A stretch of DNA of 64,000 nucleotides, from assembly GCF_000576425.1 (NCBI RefSeq), contig NZ_KK070005.1:1-64000 (forward strand), read 5' to 3'. The position numbers and the translations under genes are program-made. This document shows, piece by piece, positions 33,786 to 42,675 of the stretch. This DNA comes from Brachybacterium phenoliresistens. Lineage in GTDB: Bacteria; Actinomycetota; Actinomycetes; Actinomycetales; Dermabacteraceae. Each line of letters opens with the position of its first letter. Position 1 is the first letter of the stretch. Below the pieces are notes generated by a model. That model did not search any database and had not been told where the DNA came from. It was given only the letters and a program-made list of their open reading frames with translations.

Positions 33786-34573
33786 GCTTCCGGCCCGGTC
33801 CGCAGCATCGCCGGATCGTGGTGCTGTCGGGGGCGGGGCTCAGCGCCCGCACGGGCCTGGGCACCTTCCGGGGGCCGGACGGCCTGTGGTCCCTGGACCC
33901 GCAGCTCGAGGAGGCGATGCACGCCTCCGCCCTGCCCGGATCGATCCCGGCGCTGTGGCGGGTCTGGGGGGACATGGCGCGGGTCGCCGCCGCCCACGGC
34001 CCCACCCCCGGGCATTTCGCGATCGCCCGGATGGGCGCGCAGGTGATCACCCAGAACGTGGACGGTCTGCATCAGGCGGCCGGCAGCGAGGACGTCGCGG
34101 AGCTGCACGGCAGCGCCCGGCGCGCCGTCTGCCTGGACCCGCGGTGCCCCTGGTCCGCTCCCCTGGTGCCCGGCGAGGGGGACCGAGCCGAGGACCACGG
34201 CGCCCCCTCGGCCTGCCCGGTGTGCGGGGCGCCGACCCGGCCGGACGTCGTCCTCTTCGACGAGCAGCTGCCCGCGGCCGCGATCGATCGGGCCCTCGCG
34301 CTGACGCGCGCGGCGGATCTGTTCGTCGTGGTCGGCTCCAGCGGGGTGGTGATGCCGGCCGCGCAGCTGGCGCCGCGGGCCCGGGCGGCCGGGGCGACGA
34401 CCGTCCTGGTGGACATCGATCCTCCGCGCGAGGCCTCCCGCGGCGGCAGCTTCGACCATGTCCTGCGCGGGGACGCGCACGAGGTCCTGCCGGACTGGGA
34501 ACGGGCCCGCCGCGATGTCGCGGCGAACCCGTTCCTGGATCCCTTCGGCGGGGGCCGCCCGGCTCAGATGTAG
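33782..34573 (+). CDS. Sirtuin NAD-dependent protein deacylase
   Basis: Removes acetyl or other acyl groups from protein lysines using NAD. 263 residues from GTG 33782 (GTGA overlap with the reductase). NAD loop [42 protein letters not shown] with catalytic His108 or His109, a zinc ribbon with Cys117, Cys122, Cys145 and Cys148, and [15 protein letters not shown]. The usual GIP of the NAD loop is replaced by RTGLGTF. The pairing with an aldo/keto reductase is unusual and may only reflect shared expression. Confidence 0.93.
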   Translation: MSFRPGPQHRRIVVLSGAGLSARTGLGTFRGPDGLWSLDPQLEEAMHASALPGSIPALWRVWGDMARVAAAHGPTPGHFAIARMGAQVITQNVDGLHQAAGSEDVAELHGSARRAVCLDPRCPWSAPLVPGEGDRAEDHGAPSACPVCGAPTRPDVVLFDEQLPAAAIDRALALTRAADLFVVVGSSGVVMPAAQLAPRARAAGATTVLVDIDPPREASRGGSFDHVLRGDAHEVLPDWERARRDVAANPFLDPFGGGRPAQM

Positions 34574-35148
34574 ATCGCCGGGTCCACGTTGTCCTCGGGG
34601 TGCGCGGCGTGGCCGCGGATCCGTGCGGGGACGCCGACGGCGGTGGCCTGCGCGGGGACGTCCCCGACGACGACCGCGTTCGCGCCGATCTGGGCGCGCT
34701 CCCCGATGAGGACCGGGCCCAGCACCCTCGCCCCGGCGCCGATGGTGACGCCGTCGCCGACGGTCGGGTGCCGCTTGACGCGCTGCATCGACCGTCCGCC
34801 CAGGGTGACCCCGTGGTAGAGCATGACGTCGTCGCCGATCTCCGCCGTCTCCCCGATCACGACGCCCATGCCGTGGTCGATGAAGAAGCGCCGGCCGATC
34901 CGGGCGGCAGGATGGATCTCCACGCCGGTGATCGAGCGGACCCCCTGCGCGAGCACGAGCGCGGGCAGGCGCGCCGCGGGCCGCTGCCACAGGGCGTGCG
35001 CGGCCCGGTGCGCCCAGATCGCGTGGAGCCCCGGGGAGGTCAGCACGACCTGGAGGTCGCCGGTGGCCGCGGGGTCCCGACGGCGCGCCGCCGCGATGTC
35101 CTCGCGGACGGTCGCGGCGGCGTCGAGAGCACGGGCGAGGATGCTCAT
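34564..35148 (-). CDS. cysE: Serine O-acetyltransferase
   Basis: Makes O-acetyl-L-serine from serine and acetyl-CoA, the first step of cysteine synthesis. 194 residues, the short EpsC/CysE form. Helical N-terminus, then left-handed beta-helix hexapeptide repeats including [40 protein letters not shown] with catalytic His/Asp, and a tail ending in DNVDPAIYI. The last 10 bases overlap the converging sirtuin gene. It follows cysK by 11 bases. Confidence 0.95.
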   Translation of the reverse strand: MSILARALDAAATVREDIAAARRRDPAATGDLQVVLTSPGLHAIWAHRAAHALWQRPAARLPALVLAQGVRSITGVEIHPAARIGRRFFIDHGMGVVIGETAEIGDDVMLYHGVTLGGRSMQRVKRHPTVGDGVTIGAGARVLGPVLIGERAQIGANAVVVGDVPAQATAVGVPARIRGHAAHPEDNVDPAIYI

Positions 35149-35159
35149 CCGGTCAGCGC

Positions 35160-36089
35160 TCAGTCGAGGTACTCGGCGTAGAGCGGGGTGGAGAGGTAGC
35201 GCTCGCCGAAGGAGGGGACGACCACGACGATGGTCTTGCCGGCGAACTCGGGGCGCGAGCCGACGCGCACGGCCGCCTCGATCGCCGCGCCGGAGGAGAT
35301 GCCCACCAGCAGGCCCTCGGTGCGGGCGACCTCGCGGGCGCGCTCCATGGCGGTCTCCGCGTTGATGTCGAAGACCTCGTCGTAGATCTCGCGGTCCAGG
35401 ATCGAGGGCACGAAGTTCGCGCCGATGCCCTGGATCTTGTGCGGGCCGGGGGCGCCGCCGTTGAGGATCGCGGACTCCTCGGGCTCGACCGCGAAGACCT
35501 TCACGTCAGCGTTCTTCTCCCGCAGGTAGGCGCCCGCGCCGGAGATGGTGCCGCCGGTGCCGATGCCGGCGACCAGGGCGTCGACGTGGCCCTCGGTGTC
35601 CTCCCAGATCTCCGGGCCGGTGGTGGCGTAGTGGATCTCGCGGTTGGCCTGGTTGTCGAACTGCTTGACCTGGACGGCGCCGGTCTCCGCGGCGATCTCC
35701 GCGGCCTTCTCGACGGCGCCCTTCATGCCCTTGGGCGCCTCGGTGAGCACGAGCTCCGCCCCGAAGGCGCGCAGCAGGGCGCGGCGCTCCTTGGACATGG
35801 ACTCCGGCATGGTGAGGATGACCTTGTAGCCGCGGGAGGTGCCGATCATGGCCAGGGCGATGCCCGTGTTGCCGCTGGTCGCCTCGACGATGGTGCCGCC
35901 GGGCTGGAGCTCGCCGGAGGCCTCCGCGGCGTCGATCATGGCCACGCCGATGCGGTCCTTGACCGAGTTGGCGGGGTTGTAGAACTCGAGCTTGGCCAGG
36001 ATCGTGGCCTGGACGTCGTCGCCCAGCTTGTTGAGCTTGACCAGGGGGGTGCGGCCCACCAGCTCGGAGACGTTGTTGTAGACGGGCAT
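35160..36089 (-). CDS. cysK: Cysteine synthase A (O-acetylserine sulfhydrylase)
   Basis: PLP enzyme that joins O-acetylserine with sulfide to form cysteine. 309 residues. PLP lysine Lys44 in [11 protein letters not shown], the substrate loop [10 protein letters not shown], the PLP phosphate loop [12 protein letters not shown], and SSGAA near the end. ATG 36089 follows GAGGAGC. cysE lies 11 bases downstream, so the two form the usual cysteine operon, and CysE-CysK complex formation is likely since CysE ends in Ile. Confidence 0.97.
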   Translation of the reverse strand: MPVYNNVSELVGRTPLVKLNKLGDDVQATILAKLEFYNPANSVKDRIGVAMIDAAEASGELQPGGTIVEATSGNTGIALAMIGTSRGYKVILTMPESMSKERRALLRAFGAELVLTEAPKGMKGAVEKAAEIAAETGAVQVKQFDNQANREIHYATTGPEIWEDTEGHVDALVAGIGTGGTISGAGAYLREKNADVKVFAVEPEESAILNGGAPGPHKIQGIGANFVPSILDREIYDEVFDINAETAMERAREVARTEGLLVGISSGAAIEAAVRVGSRPEFAGKTIVVVVPSFGERYLSTPLYAEYLD

Positions 36090-36425
36090 CGAAGCTCCTC
36101 GATCGGGGGTATCGGTCGGCACGCGACCGGGCCGGGCCCGTGACCCGTCGCGGCGCAGCCCGCAGGTGGCCGGCCCCGGGGCCGCACACCTCAGACCGCA
36201 TAGCGCGCCTTTGCTCCAGTATAAGCCGACCTTCTCGTGGGTGGGCCGCGTCTCCGCCGTCCGCCGACGTCGGAGTTCATCCGCGGTCATACGGGGGCGT
36301 CGTTCCCGGCGACCCCGCGGCCGCGGACGACGCGTGCCGACCGACGCTCCGCTTGCGCAGCAGCGATGCGTCGGCCGGCACGGGTCCGGCGGCGTGGGCC
36401 GCGGCCGCCGGGCCGCGGCGGCTGG
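36090..36425. other. Noncoding gap between cysK and trpS
   Basis: 336 bases without a gene. The minus-strand TATACT hexamer at 36223-36218 is a good -10 for cysK and would give an approximately 120-base leader; no clear -35 is present. The rest shows GC-rich inverted repeats near the trpS stop. I see no riboswitch, tRNA or coding signal. Confidence 0.5.
36218..36223 (-). promoter_or_regulatory. cysK -10 element
   Basis: TATACT on the minus strand, about 129 bases upstream of the cysK start, is the closest match to the -10 consensus in this gap. No -35 box is recognisable at 16-18 bases. Confidence 0.45.
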
Positions 36426-37511
36426 TCAGTAGATCATGCCCATGACCTCGCGCACCCGCGCGAGGGTCTGCTCGGCGACCTCGTTGGCGCGGGCGTTGCC
36501 CGCCCGGAGGATCTCGAACAGGGCGCCCGGGTCCTTCTCGAGCTCGGCGCGCCGGGCGCGGATCGGGGCGAGGTGCTCGTTGAGGACCTCCGCGGTCATG
36601 ACCTTGAGGGTCCCGGCGCCCTTGTCGCCGATCTCCTCGGCGATGTCCTCGGGGCTGCGGCCGGTGCACTGCGAGGCGATCGTCAGCAGGTTCGCGACCT
36701 CCGGACGGCCCTCCGGGTCGTAGGTGATCTGCCGGTCGGCGTCCGTCTTCGCCTTCTTGATCTTCTTGGCGGTCTCGTCCTCGCTCATGCGGAGCATGAC
36801 CGTGTTGCCCAGGGACTTGCTCATCTTGGCGGCGCCGTCCAGGCCCAGGATCGTCGGCGCCTCGGAGAGCAGGGCGTCGGGCTCGGCGAAGATCTGCTCG
36901 CCGCCCGCGTAGCGCTCGTTGAAGCGGCGCGCGATCACGCGGGTCTGCTCGATGTGGGGCAGCTGGTCCTTGCCCACCGGCACCAGGTTGCCGTGGCAGA
37001 AGAGGATGTCCGCCGCCTGGTGGACGGGGTAGGTGAGCAGGAGGCCGCCCATGGCGGACTTGCCGGCCGCGGCGAGCTCCGCCTTCACGGTGGGGTTGCG
37101 CTCGAGCTCGGGCTGGGTGACCAGCGAGAGGAACGGCAGCATGAGCTGGTTCAGGGCCGGCACCGCGGAGTGGGTGAAGATGGTCGCCCGCTCGGGGTCG
37201 ATGCCCACGGCGAGGTAGTCCGTCAGCAGCTCGCGCACCGAGCCGCGGATGTCCCCGAGGACCTCGCGGTCCGTGATGACCTGGTAGTCGGCCACGAGCA
37301 CCCAGCTCTCGACGCCGGCCTCCTGCAGCCGCACCCGGTTGCGCAGGCTGCCGAAGTAGTGGCCGATGTGCAGCGCGCCCGTGGGGCGGTCCCCCGTGAG
37401 CATGCGCAGGCCGGCGGGGTCGTCCTGGATCTTCGCCCAGATCGCGTCGCTGCGCTGGAGCGCGGTGTCGTAGCTGCTGGTGGGGATGGCGGTATCGGCG
37501 GTGTCGGTCAC
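36426..37511 (-). CDS. trpS: Tryptophanyl-tRNA synthetase
   Basis: Charges tRNA-Trp; class I synthetase of 361 residues. The HIGH signature is GALHIGHYFGSL near residues 46-57 and the KMSKS loop is AAKMSKSLGNT near residue 228. GTG 37511 lies 6 bases after TAGCAT (37523-37518), suggesting a leaderless mRNA; the TAG of that box is also the stop of the upstream LacI-type gene. With a transcript starting at the GTG there would be no leader, hence no attenuation of the kind seen at leuS. Confidence 0.96.
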   Translation of the reverse strand: MTDTADTAIPTSSYDTALQRSDAIWAKIQDDPAGLRMLTGDRPTGALHIGHYFGSLRNRVRLQEAGVESWVLVADYQVITDREVLGDIRGSVRELLTDYLAVGIDPERATIFTHSAVPALNQLMLPFLSLVTQPELERNPTVKAELAAAGKSAMGGLLLTYPVHQAADILFCHGNLVPVGKDQLPHIEQTRVIARRFNERYAGGEQIFAEPDALLSEAPTILGLDGAAKMSKSLGNTVMLRMSEDETAKKIKKAKTDADRQITYDPEGRPEVANLLTIASQCTGRSPEDIAEEIGDKGAGTLKVMTAEVLNEHLAPIRARRAELEKDPGALFEILRAGNARANEVAEQTLARVREVMGMIY

Positions 37512-37520
37512 CGGTCCATG

Positions 37521-38543
37521 CTAGGCGATGCCCCCGCGATCGCGTCCCGGCGCCGCGCCCGTCGAGCCGCGGACGATCAGCTGCGGGCGGATGGCGAGCT
37601 CGGTGCGGGTCGGGCGGCGGCTGCCCTCCCCCGCGGCGAGGACGGTGCGCACGGCCGAGCGGGCCATCAGCGAGACGCTCTGGCGCACGGTGGTCAGCGG
37701 CGGAGTGGTCAGCCCCGCCCAGGAGACGTCGTCGTAGCCGATCACCGAGACGTCCTCGGGCACGCGCACGTCGATCGAGCGCAGCCCCTCGAGGGCGCCG
37801 GCGGCCATCACGTCGCTCCCGCAGACGATCGCGGTGACGCCGCCGGCGGCGAGCTCGCGCGCCGCCTCGTAGCCCCCGGCGTAGGAGAAGTCGGTGTAGG
37901 CGATCGGCGGGGCGTCCACGCCCGCGGCGCCGCGGGCGGCCTCGAAGGCCTGCACCTTCGTGCGCACGGGCCAGGTGTGCTCGTCGCCCACGGCCAGCCC
38001 GATCTCGCGGTGTCCCAGCTCCTCGAGGTGGGTCAGCGACAGCGCGATCGCGTGGGCGTCGTCGGAGGAGATGAAGGCGGCGTCGAGGTCGTGGCGCTCC
38101 CCGTTGACCATCACCAGCGGCACCCCCGCCTCGGCCACCTCGCGGTAGTGGTCCACCGGGCTGTCCTGCTGGGCATGGTGCCCGGAGACGATGATCATGC
38201 CGGTGGCCCCGGCGCGCAGGAAGCGCTGCAGGTACTCGCGCTCGCGCTCCACGGTGCGGGCCCGGACCCCGACCAGCGAGGAGACCCCGCGCTCGAACAG
38301 CTCGGCCTCCAGGCGCTCGATCCAGGCCGCGAAGATCGGGTTCTCCACATCGGGCACCAGCAGGCCGATGGTCCGGGGCAGGTCCTCCTGCTCGAGCGCG
38401 ACGGGCCGGCCCAGCCGTCGGGCGGCCTCCAGGACGGCACGACGGGTCTCCTCGTTGACACCGGGACGCTCGTTCAGGACGCGCGAGACCGTGGCCTCGC
38501 TCACCCCGGACTCGCGGGCGATGTCGATCAGTCGTGCTTTCAC
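37521..38543 (-). CDS. LacI family transcriptional regulator of the maltodextrin locus
   Basis: 340 residues. The N-terminal helix-turn-helix is ARLIDIARESGVSEATVSRVLNERPGV, followed by the LacI-type hinge and a periplasmic-binding-protein-like sensor domain from about residue 60. GTG 38543 gives the usual family N-terminus; GTG 38551 is possible. It is divergent from the binding-protein gene with two inverted-repeat sites between them, and resembles MalR-type repressors that release DNA on binding maltose or maltodextrins. The effector is inferred from context. Confidence 0.9.
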   Translation of the reverse strand: MKARLIDIARESGVSEATVSRVLNERPGVNEETRRAVLEAARRLGRPVALEQEDLPRTIGLLVPDVENPIFAAWIERLEAELFERGVSSLVGVRARTVEREREYLQRFLRAGATGMIIVSGHHAQQDSPVDHYREVAEAGVPLVMVNGERHDLDAAFISSDDAHAIALSLTHLEELGHREIGLAVGDEHTWPVRTKVQAFEAARGAAGVDAPPIAYTDFSYAGGYEAARELAAGGVTAIVCGSDVMAAGALEGLRSIDVRVPEDVSVIGYDDVSWAGLTTPPLTTVRQSVSLMARSAVRTVLAAGEGSRRPTRTELAIRPQLIVRGSTGAAPGRDRGGIA

Positions 38544-38590
38544 CTGGTCCACCTCTCGGCGACGCCATCGCCGCCATGTCACAGTACCGT

Positions 38591-38647
38591 TGCAAGAACT
38601 TTCTCATTCTTGCACGCCGGGCCGCAAGCACTTACAGTCGTCCTTGC
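38591..38647. promoter_or_regulatory. LacI-type operators over the mal promoter
   Basis: Site 1: TGCAAGAA (38591-38598) and its exact complement TTCTTGCA (38607-38614), 8-base spacer. Site 2: GCAAG (38624-38628) and CTTGC (38643-38647), ending in CTTGCAG, a motif known from Streptomyces MalR sites. Site 1 overlaps the -35 box and site 2 the -10 and start region of the plus-strand promoter, so binding should repress. Confidence 0.75.
38610..38638 (+). promoter_or_regulatory. Promoter of the maltodextrin operon
   Basis: TTGCAC (38610-38615) and TACAGT (38633-38638) with a 17-base spacer form the best consensus promoter in the window. Transcription would start near 38645, giving a leader of about 55 bases before GTG 38701. 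Confidence 0.8.
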
Positions 38648-38700
38648 AGGGCGAGCACAGCGGCTCCCCGCATCACACGCACGAATCGAAGGAGATCACG

Positions 38701-39993
38701 GTGCTCATCCGTCGCAAGTCTTTCCTGGCCCTCGGCGCCCTCGGCGCCACCTCCGCGATGCTGTCCGCCTGCGGCGGCGGCACGAGCGAGGATCCCGCCG
38801 CCGGCGGGTCCTCCGATGCCGGCGGCGCCTCCGATGCGGGCGGCGCCGAGGGCGCCCCCCAGCGCGCCGACGCCCAGCTCGTCATCTGGGCCGATGAGAA
38901 GAAGGCCGAGTCCCTCCAGGCGCCCGCCGCGGCCTGGGGCGAGGCCCAGGGGATCACGGTCGCCGTGCAGTCCGTGGCCAACGACCTCCAGACCAACTTC
39001 GTCACCGCCAACCAGGCCGGCAACGGCCCCGACGTCCTCGTCGGCGCGCACGACTGGATCGGCAACCTGGTCCAGAACGCCTCCATCACCCCGGTGCAGC
39101 TGCCCGCGGACGCTGCCGACAAGATCGCCCCCATCGGCCTCAGCGCCGTGCAGCTGGACGGCCAGACCTACGGCGTCCCCTACGCCGTCGAGACGCTCGT
39201 GCTGTTCGCGAACAACGCCCTCACCGACGCCCCCTCCCCCGCGTCGATCGAGGAGCTCGTCAGCGCCGGGCAGGCCGGCGGGGCCGAGAACGTGCTCTCC
39301 CTGCCCGTGGGCGAGGAGGGCGACGCCTACCACATGGAGCCGCTGTACACCTCCGGGGGCGGCTACCTGTTCGGCACGGACGCCGAGGGCGGCCTCGACC
39401 CGAGCGACCTGGGCGTGGGCAAGGAGGGCTCGATCGCCGCGGGCGGCAAGATCGGGGAGCTCGGCGCGCAGGGCGTGCTGAAGACCTCCATCACCGGCGA
39501 CAACGCGATCTCCCTGTTCACCGACGGCAAGGCCGCCTACCTCGTCTCCGGCCCCTGGGCGCTCGCGGACATCAAGGCCGCCGGCATCGACTTCACCATG
39601 AGCGCGGTGCCCGGCTTCGAGGGCATGCAGCCGGCCAAGCCCTTCGCCGGCGTGAACGCCTTCTACGTCGCCGCGGCGGCCAAGAACCCCGCCTACGCCC
39701 AGCAGTTCCTCTCCGACGTCGCCTCCGCGCCCGATGTGGCCCGCGAGATGTTCGCCGTCAACGAGCTCCCGCCGGTCTCCCTCGAGCTGCAGACCGAGCT
39801 CGCCGCCGGCAGCCCGGAGCTGATCCAGATCGCCGAGCTCGCCGAGGGCGCCGACCCGATGCCCTCCATCCCCGAGATGGCCGCGATCTGGAAGCCGCTG
39901 GGCCAGGCCCAGGCGAACATCGTCGGCGGCGCCGACCCGGCCGAGGTCATGACCAGCGCCGGCGAGCAGATCGCCGGCGAGATCGGGGCCTGA
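38701..39993 (+). CDS. Maltose/maltodextrin-type ABC transporter substrate-binding lipoprotein
   Basis: 430 residues. A signal peptide with twin-Arg-free basic start and lipobox MLSACGGG anchors it outside the membrane. A Gly/Ala/Ser-rich linker of about 35 residues leads into a family 1 solute-binding domain: QLVIWADEKKAE, GNGPDVLVGAHDWIGNL, YGVPYAVETLVLFANN, FTDGKAAYLVSGPWAL. These match MalE-like proteins. GTG 38701 follows GGAGATCAC. The permeases and two alpha-glucosidases follow, supporting maltodextrin uptake; the ATPase is not in the window and is probably a shared MsiK-type protein. Confidence 0.9.
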   Translation: MLIRRKSFLALGALGATSAMLSACGGGTSEDPAAGGSSDAGGASDAGGAEGAPQRADAQLVIWADEKKAESLQAPAAAWGEAQGITVAVQSVANDLQTNFVTANQAGNGPDVLVGAHDWIGNLVQNASITPVQLPADAADKIAPIGLSAVQLDGQTYGVPYAVETLVLFANNALTDAPSPASIEELVSAGQAGGAENVLSLPVGEEGDAYHMEPLYTSGGGYLFGTDAEGGLDPSDLGVGKEGSIAAGGKIGELGAQGVLKTSITGDNAISLFTDGKAAYLVSGPWALADIKAAGIDFTMSAVPGFEGMQPAKPFAGVNAFYVAAAAKNPAYAQQFLSDVASAPDVAREMFAVNELPPVSLELQTELAAGSPELIQIAELAEGADPMPSIPEMAAIWKPLGQAQANIVGGADPAEVMTSAGEQIAGEIGA

Positions 39994-40015
39994 GCGCCCA
40001 CCGCCCCGCAGGGAC

Positions 40016-40048
40016 GGACCGGGCGGGACTCCGCATCCCGCCCGGTCC
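40016..40048 (+). other. Intercistronic hairpin after the binding-protein gene
   Basis: A 13-base perfect stem (40016-40028 with 40036-40048, seven-base loop) lies in the 187-base gap before the permease gene. Similar hairpins after malE genes stabilise the upstream message and lower permease expression; that role is inferred. Confidence 0.6.
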
Positions 40049-40180
40049 CCATCCCGCCTGCGCTCCCGGGGCGGGTCCGTCCCTCCCGCGCTCCGCCCGA
40101 TCCCGCCGCCGCTGCCGCCCCGGCCGGCCTGCGGCCCTCCCGCCGTGCAGCCCCGCTGCCCCCGCGAAAGGCACCCCGCC

Positions 40181-41758
40181 ATGACCTCGACGACCGCGCC
40201 CGCGCAGCGGGCACGCAGGACGTCCGCCACCACCCTGATCGCCCGGGCGCTGTTCCTGGGCGCCGTCCTCGCCGTGACGATCTGGATCGCGCCCGTGCTC
40301 GTGGGGCTGCAGTCCTGGCTGTGGCTGGCGGTCGTGCTGGCCGCGGCGGCCGCGATCTTCGTGCTCTACTCCACCCGGCGCTTCATCCCCGGCAAGTACA
40401 TCTTCCCCGGCACGTTCTTCCTGGTCGTCTTCCTCATCGCGCCGATCATCCTCACCGTCGGCTACTCCTTCACGAACTTCGGCGACGGCAGCCGGGGCAC
40501 CAAGGAGCAGGCGATCGCGGCGATCACCGGCAACTCCGTGCAGCAGACCCCGGACTCCCCCCGCTACAACCTCACCATCACCACCGAGGGCACCGCCGAG
40601 GAGGGTCCGTACGTCTTCTACCTGGTGGATCCCGCCAGCGGGGAGATCCGCCGCGGCGGCCCGGAGCTCCCCCTCGAGCAGGTCCCGGCCTCGGACGTCA
40701 CGGTCCGCGACGGCTTCGTCACCGCGGCCGACGACTCCGCGATCCTCACCCCCGACGAGATCAACACGAACTACGCCGCGCTGCAGGAGGTCGCCGTCGA
40801 GGTCGACGAGACCACCGCGATCCGCCTGCTGGGCATCGACCAGGCCTTCGAGGGCACCAAGGTGCTCCAGTACGACGAGGCCGCCGATGCCATCACCAAC
40901 ACGCAGACGGGCGCCGTCTACACCCCGCAGAAGATCGGGGACACCGAGTACTTCGTGAGCGAGGACGGCGAGCGCATGCCGCAGTCCTGGCTGCAGGGCG
41001 TGGGCCTGTCCAACTACGAGCGCCTGTTCACCGACGGCAAGCTCGCCGGGCAGTTCGCGGACGCCTTCGTGTGGACCCTCGTGTTCGCCGCCGGCAGCGT
41101 GCTGCTGACCTTCCTGGTCGGCTTCGCCCTGGCCCTCGTGCTCAACGACGAGCGCCTGCGCGGCCGCCGCCTGTACCGCTCCGTGCTGCTGATGCCGTAC
41201 GCGGTGCCCGGGTTCATCGCGCTGCTGGTGTGGTCGAACTTCTACAACCGCGACTTCGGGCTGATCAACCAGACCCTCGGCCTCTCGCTGAACTGGTTCG
41301 GGGATCCCACCCTCGCCAAGGCCGCCGTGCTGCTGACGAACCTGTGGATGGGCTTCCCGTACATGTTCATCGTGTGCACCGGCGCCCTGCAGTCGGTGCC
41401 GAAGGAGCTCACCGAGGCCGCGCGGATCGACGGCGCGAGCCGCCTGCAGACCACCTCCCGGGTGATCGCACCGCTGCTGCTGGTGGCCGTCTCGCCGCTG
41501 CTGGTCGCCTCCTTCGCCTTCAACTTCAACAACTTCAACGCCATCGAGCTGCTCACCGGCGGCGGCCCCTTCGCCGCCAACGAGTACACGCGCGGCGCGA
41601 CCGACATCCTCATCTCGATGGTCTACCGCATCGCCTTCGGCGGCTCCGGAGCGGACTTCGGCTTCGCCTCGGCGGTCTCGGTGGCCCTGTTCATCCTCAC
41701 CGGCGTCCTCGCCGCGATCCAGTTCCGATTCGCGAACGTCCTCGAGGACGTCAACTGA
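40181..41758 (+). CDS. ABC transporter permease, MalF type
   Basis: 525 residues, long as in MalF, with a large extracytoplasmic insertion (about residues 95-265) between the first membrane helices. The C-terminal part has six helices and the EAA loop KELTEAARIDGASRLQTTSRVIAPLL that contacts the ATPase. ATG 40181 follows GAAAGGCACC. It works with the next gene as a heterodimeric channel for maltodextrins delivered by the binding lipoprotein. Confidence 0.92.
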   Translation: MTSTTAPAQRARRTSATTLIARALFLGAVLAVTIWIAPVLVGLQSWLWLAVVLAAAAAIFVLYSTRRFIPGKYIFPGTFFLVVFLIAPIILTVGYSFTNFGDGSRGTKEQAIAAITGNSVQQTPDSPRYNLTITTEGTAEEGPYVFYLVDPASGEIRRGGPELPLEQVPASDVTVRDGFVTAADDSAILTPDEINTNYAALQEVAVEVDETTAIRLLGIDQAFEGTKVLQYDEAADAITNTQTGAVYTPQKIGDTEYFVSEDGERMPQSWLQGVGLSNYERLFTDGKLAGQFADAFVWTLVFAAGSVLLTFLVGFALALVLNDERLRGRRLYRSVLLMPYAVPGFIALLVWSNFYNRDFGLINQTLGLSLNWFGDPTLAKAAVLLTNLWMGFPYMFIVCTGALQSVPKELTEAARIDGASRLQTTSRVIAPLLLVAVSPLLVASFAFNFNNFNAIELLTGGGPFAANEYTRGATDILISMVYRIAFGGSGADFGFASAVSVALFILTGVLAAIQFRFANVLEDVN

Positions 41759-41778
41759 AGGCCCGGAAGGACTCCGCC

Positions 41779-42675
41779 ATGTCTGTGCAGACTGCTCGCA
41801 CCGCCCCCGAGGCCCGTCGCCTCCCGTTCAGCCGCTGGATGGGCGAGATCGGCTGGCGCCACGTCGTCGGCATCCTCGCCGTCGCCTTCGCGGTCTTCCC
41901 GATCCTCTTCGTCGTCTCGGCCTCGCTGAACCCGCTGGGCACCGTGTCCTCCTCCGGGCTGGTGCCGCGCGAGGTGAGCCTCACGCACTACGAGACCCTG
42001 CTCTCCGGAGCCCGCGGCCCCTTCGTGCGCTGGTACCTCAACACGGTCATCGTGTGCGTCGTGGTCTCCTCCGTGCAGGTGTTCCTCTCCGTGCTGGCCT
42101 CCTACGCGTTCAGCCGCATGCGCTTCCGCGGCCGCCGCGGCGGCATGCTGGCCCTGCTGCTGATCATGATGTTCCCGGCGATCCTGTCGATGATCGCGAT
42201 CTACACGATGATCTCGGACCTCGGCCAGGCGATCCCCGTGCTGGGCCTGGACTCCCTGCCGGGCTACATCCTCGTCATGCTGGGCGGCTCCCTGGGGCAG
42301 GTCTGGCTGATCAAGGGATTCTTCGACACCGTGCCCAAGGAGCTGGACGAGGCGGCCACCATCGACGGCGCGAGCCACTGGCAGGTCTTCCGCCGGATCC
42401 TGCTGCCGGCCCTGGTGCCGATCCTCGCCACCACGCTGCTGCTGAGCCTGGTCGGGGTCATGAGCGACTTCCTGCTCGGATCGATCTTCCTCACCAGCGA
42501 CGAGAACAAGACGCTCGCGGTGGGCCTGTACGGCATGCTCGCCGGGGACCGCTCCAACAACCTGGGCCTGTTCGCGGCCGGGTCGGTGCTGATCATGATC
42601 CCGGTGATCGTGCTGTACCAGTTCCTGCAGCGCTACATCGTCGGCGGCTCCACCGCGGGAGCGGTGAAGGGATGA
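41779..42675 (+). CDS. ABC transporter permease, MalG type
   Basis: 298 residues, six membrane helices. The EAA loop is KELDEAATIDGASHWQVFRRILLPAL. The N-terminus has a short cytoplasmic segment (SVQTARTAPEARR). It follows the MalF-type gene by 20 bases and overlaps the following glycosidase ATG as ATGA, so uptake and degradation proteins are translated together. Confidence 0.92.
   Translation: MSVQTARTAPEARRLPFSRWMGEIGWRHVVGILAVAFAVFPILFVVSASLNPLGTVSSSGLVPREVSLTHYETLLSGARGPFVRWYLNTVIVCVVVSSVQVFLSVLASYAFSRMRFRGRRGGMLALLLIMMFPAILSMIAIYTMISDLGQAIPVLGLDSLPGYILVMLGGSLGQVWLIKGFFDTVPKELDEAATIDGASHWQVFRRILLPALVPILATTLLLSLVGVMSDFLLGSIFLTSDENKTLAVGLYGMLAGDRSNNLGLFAAGSVLIMIPVIVLYQFLQRYIVGGSTAGAVKG

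Noticed and set aside
36090..36217. Possible cysteine leader peptide (MRSEVCGPG...) upstream of cysK
   Set aside because: It has only one Cys codon early, no stop before cysK, and runs on through the gene out of frame; there is no terminator as at leuS.
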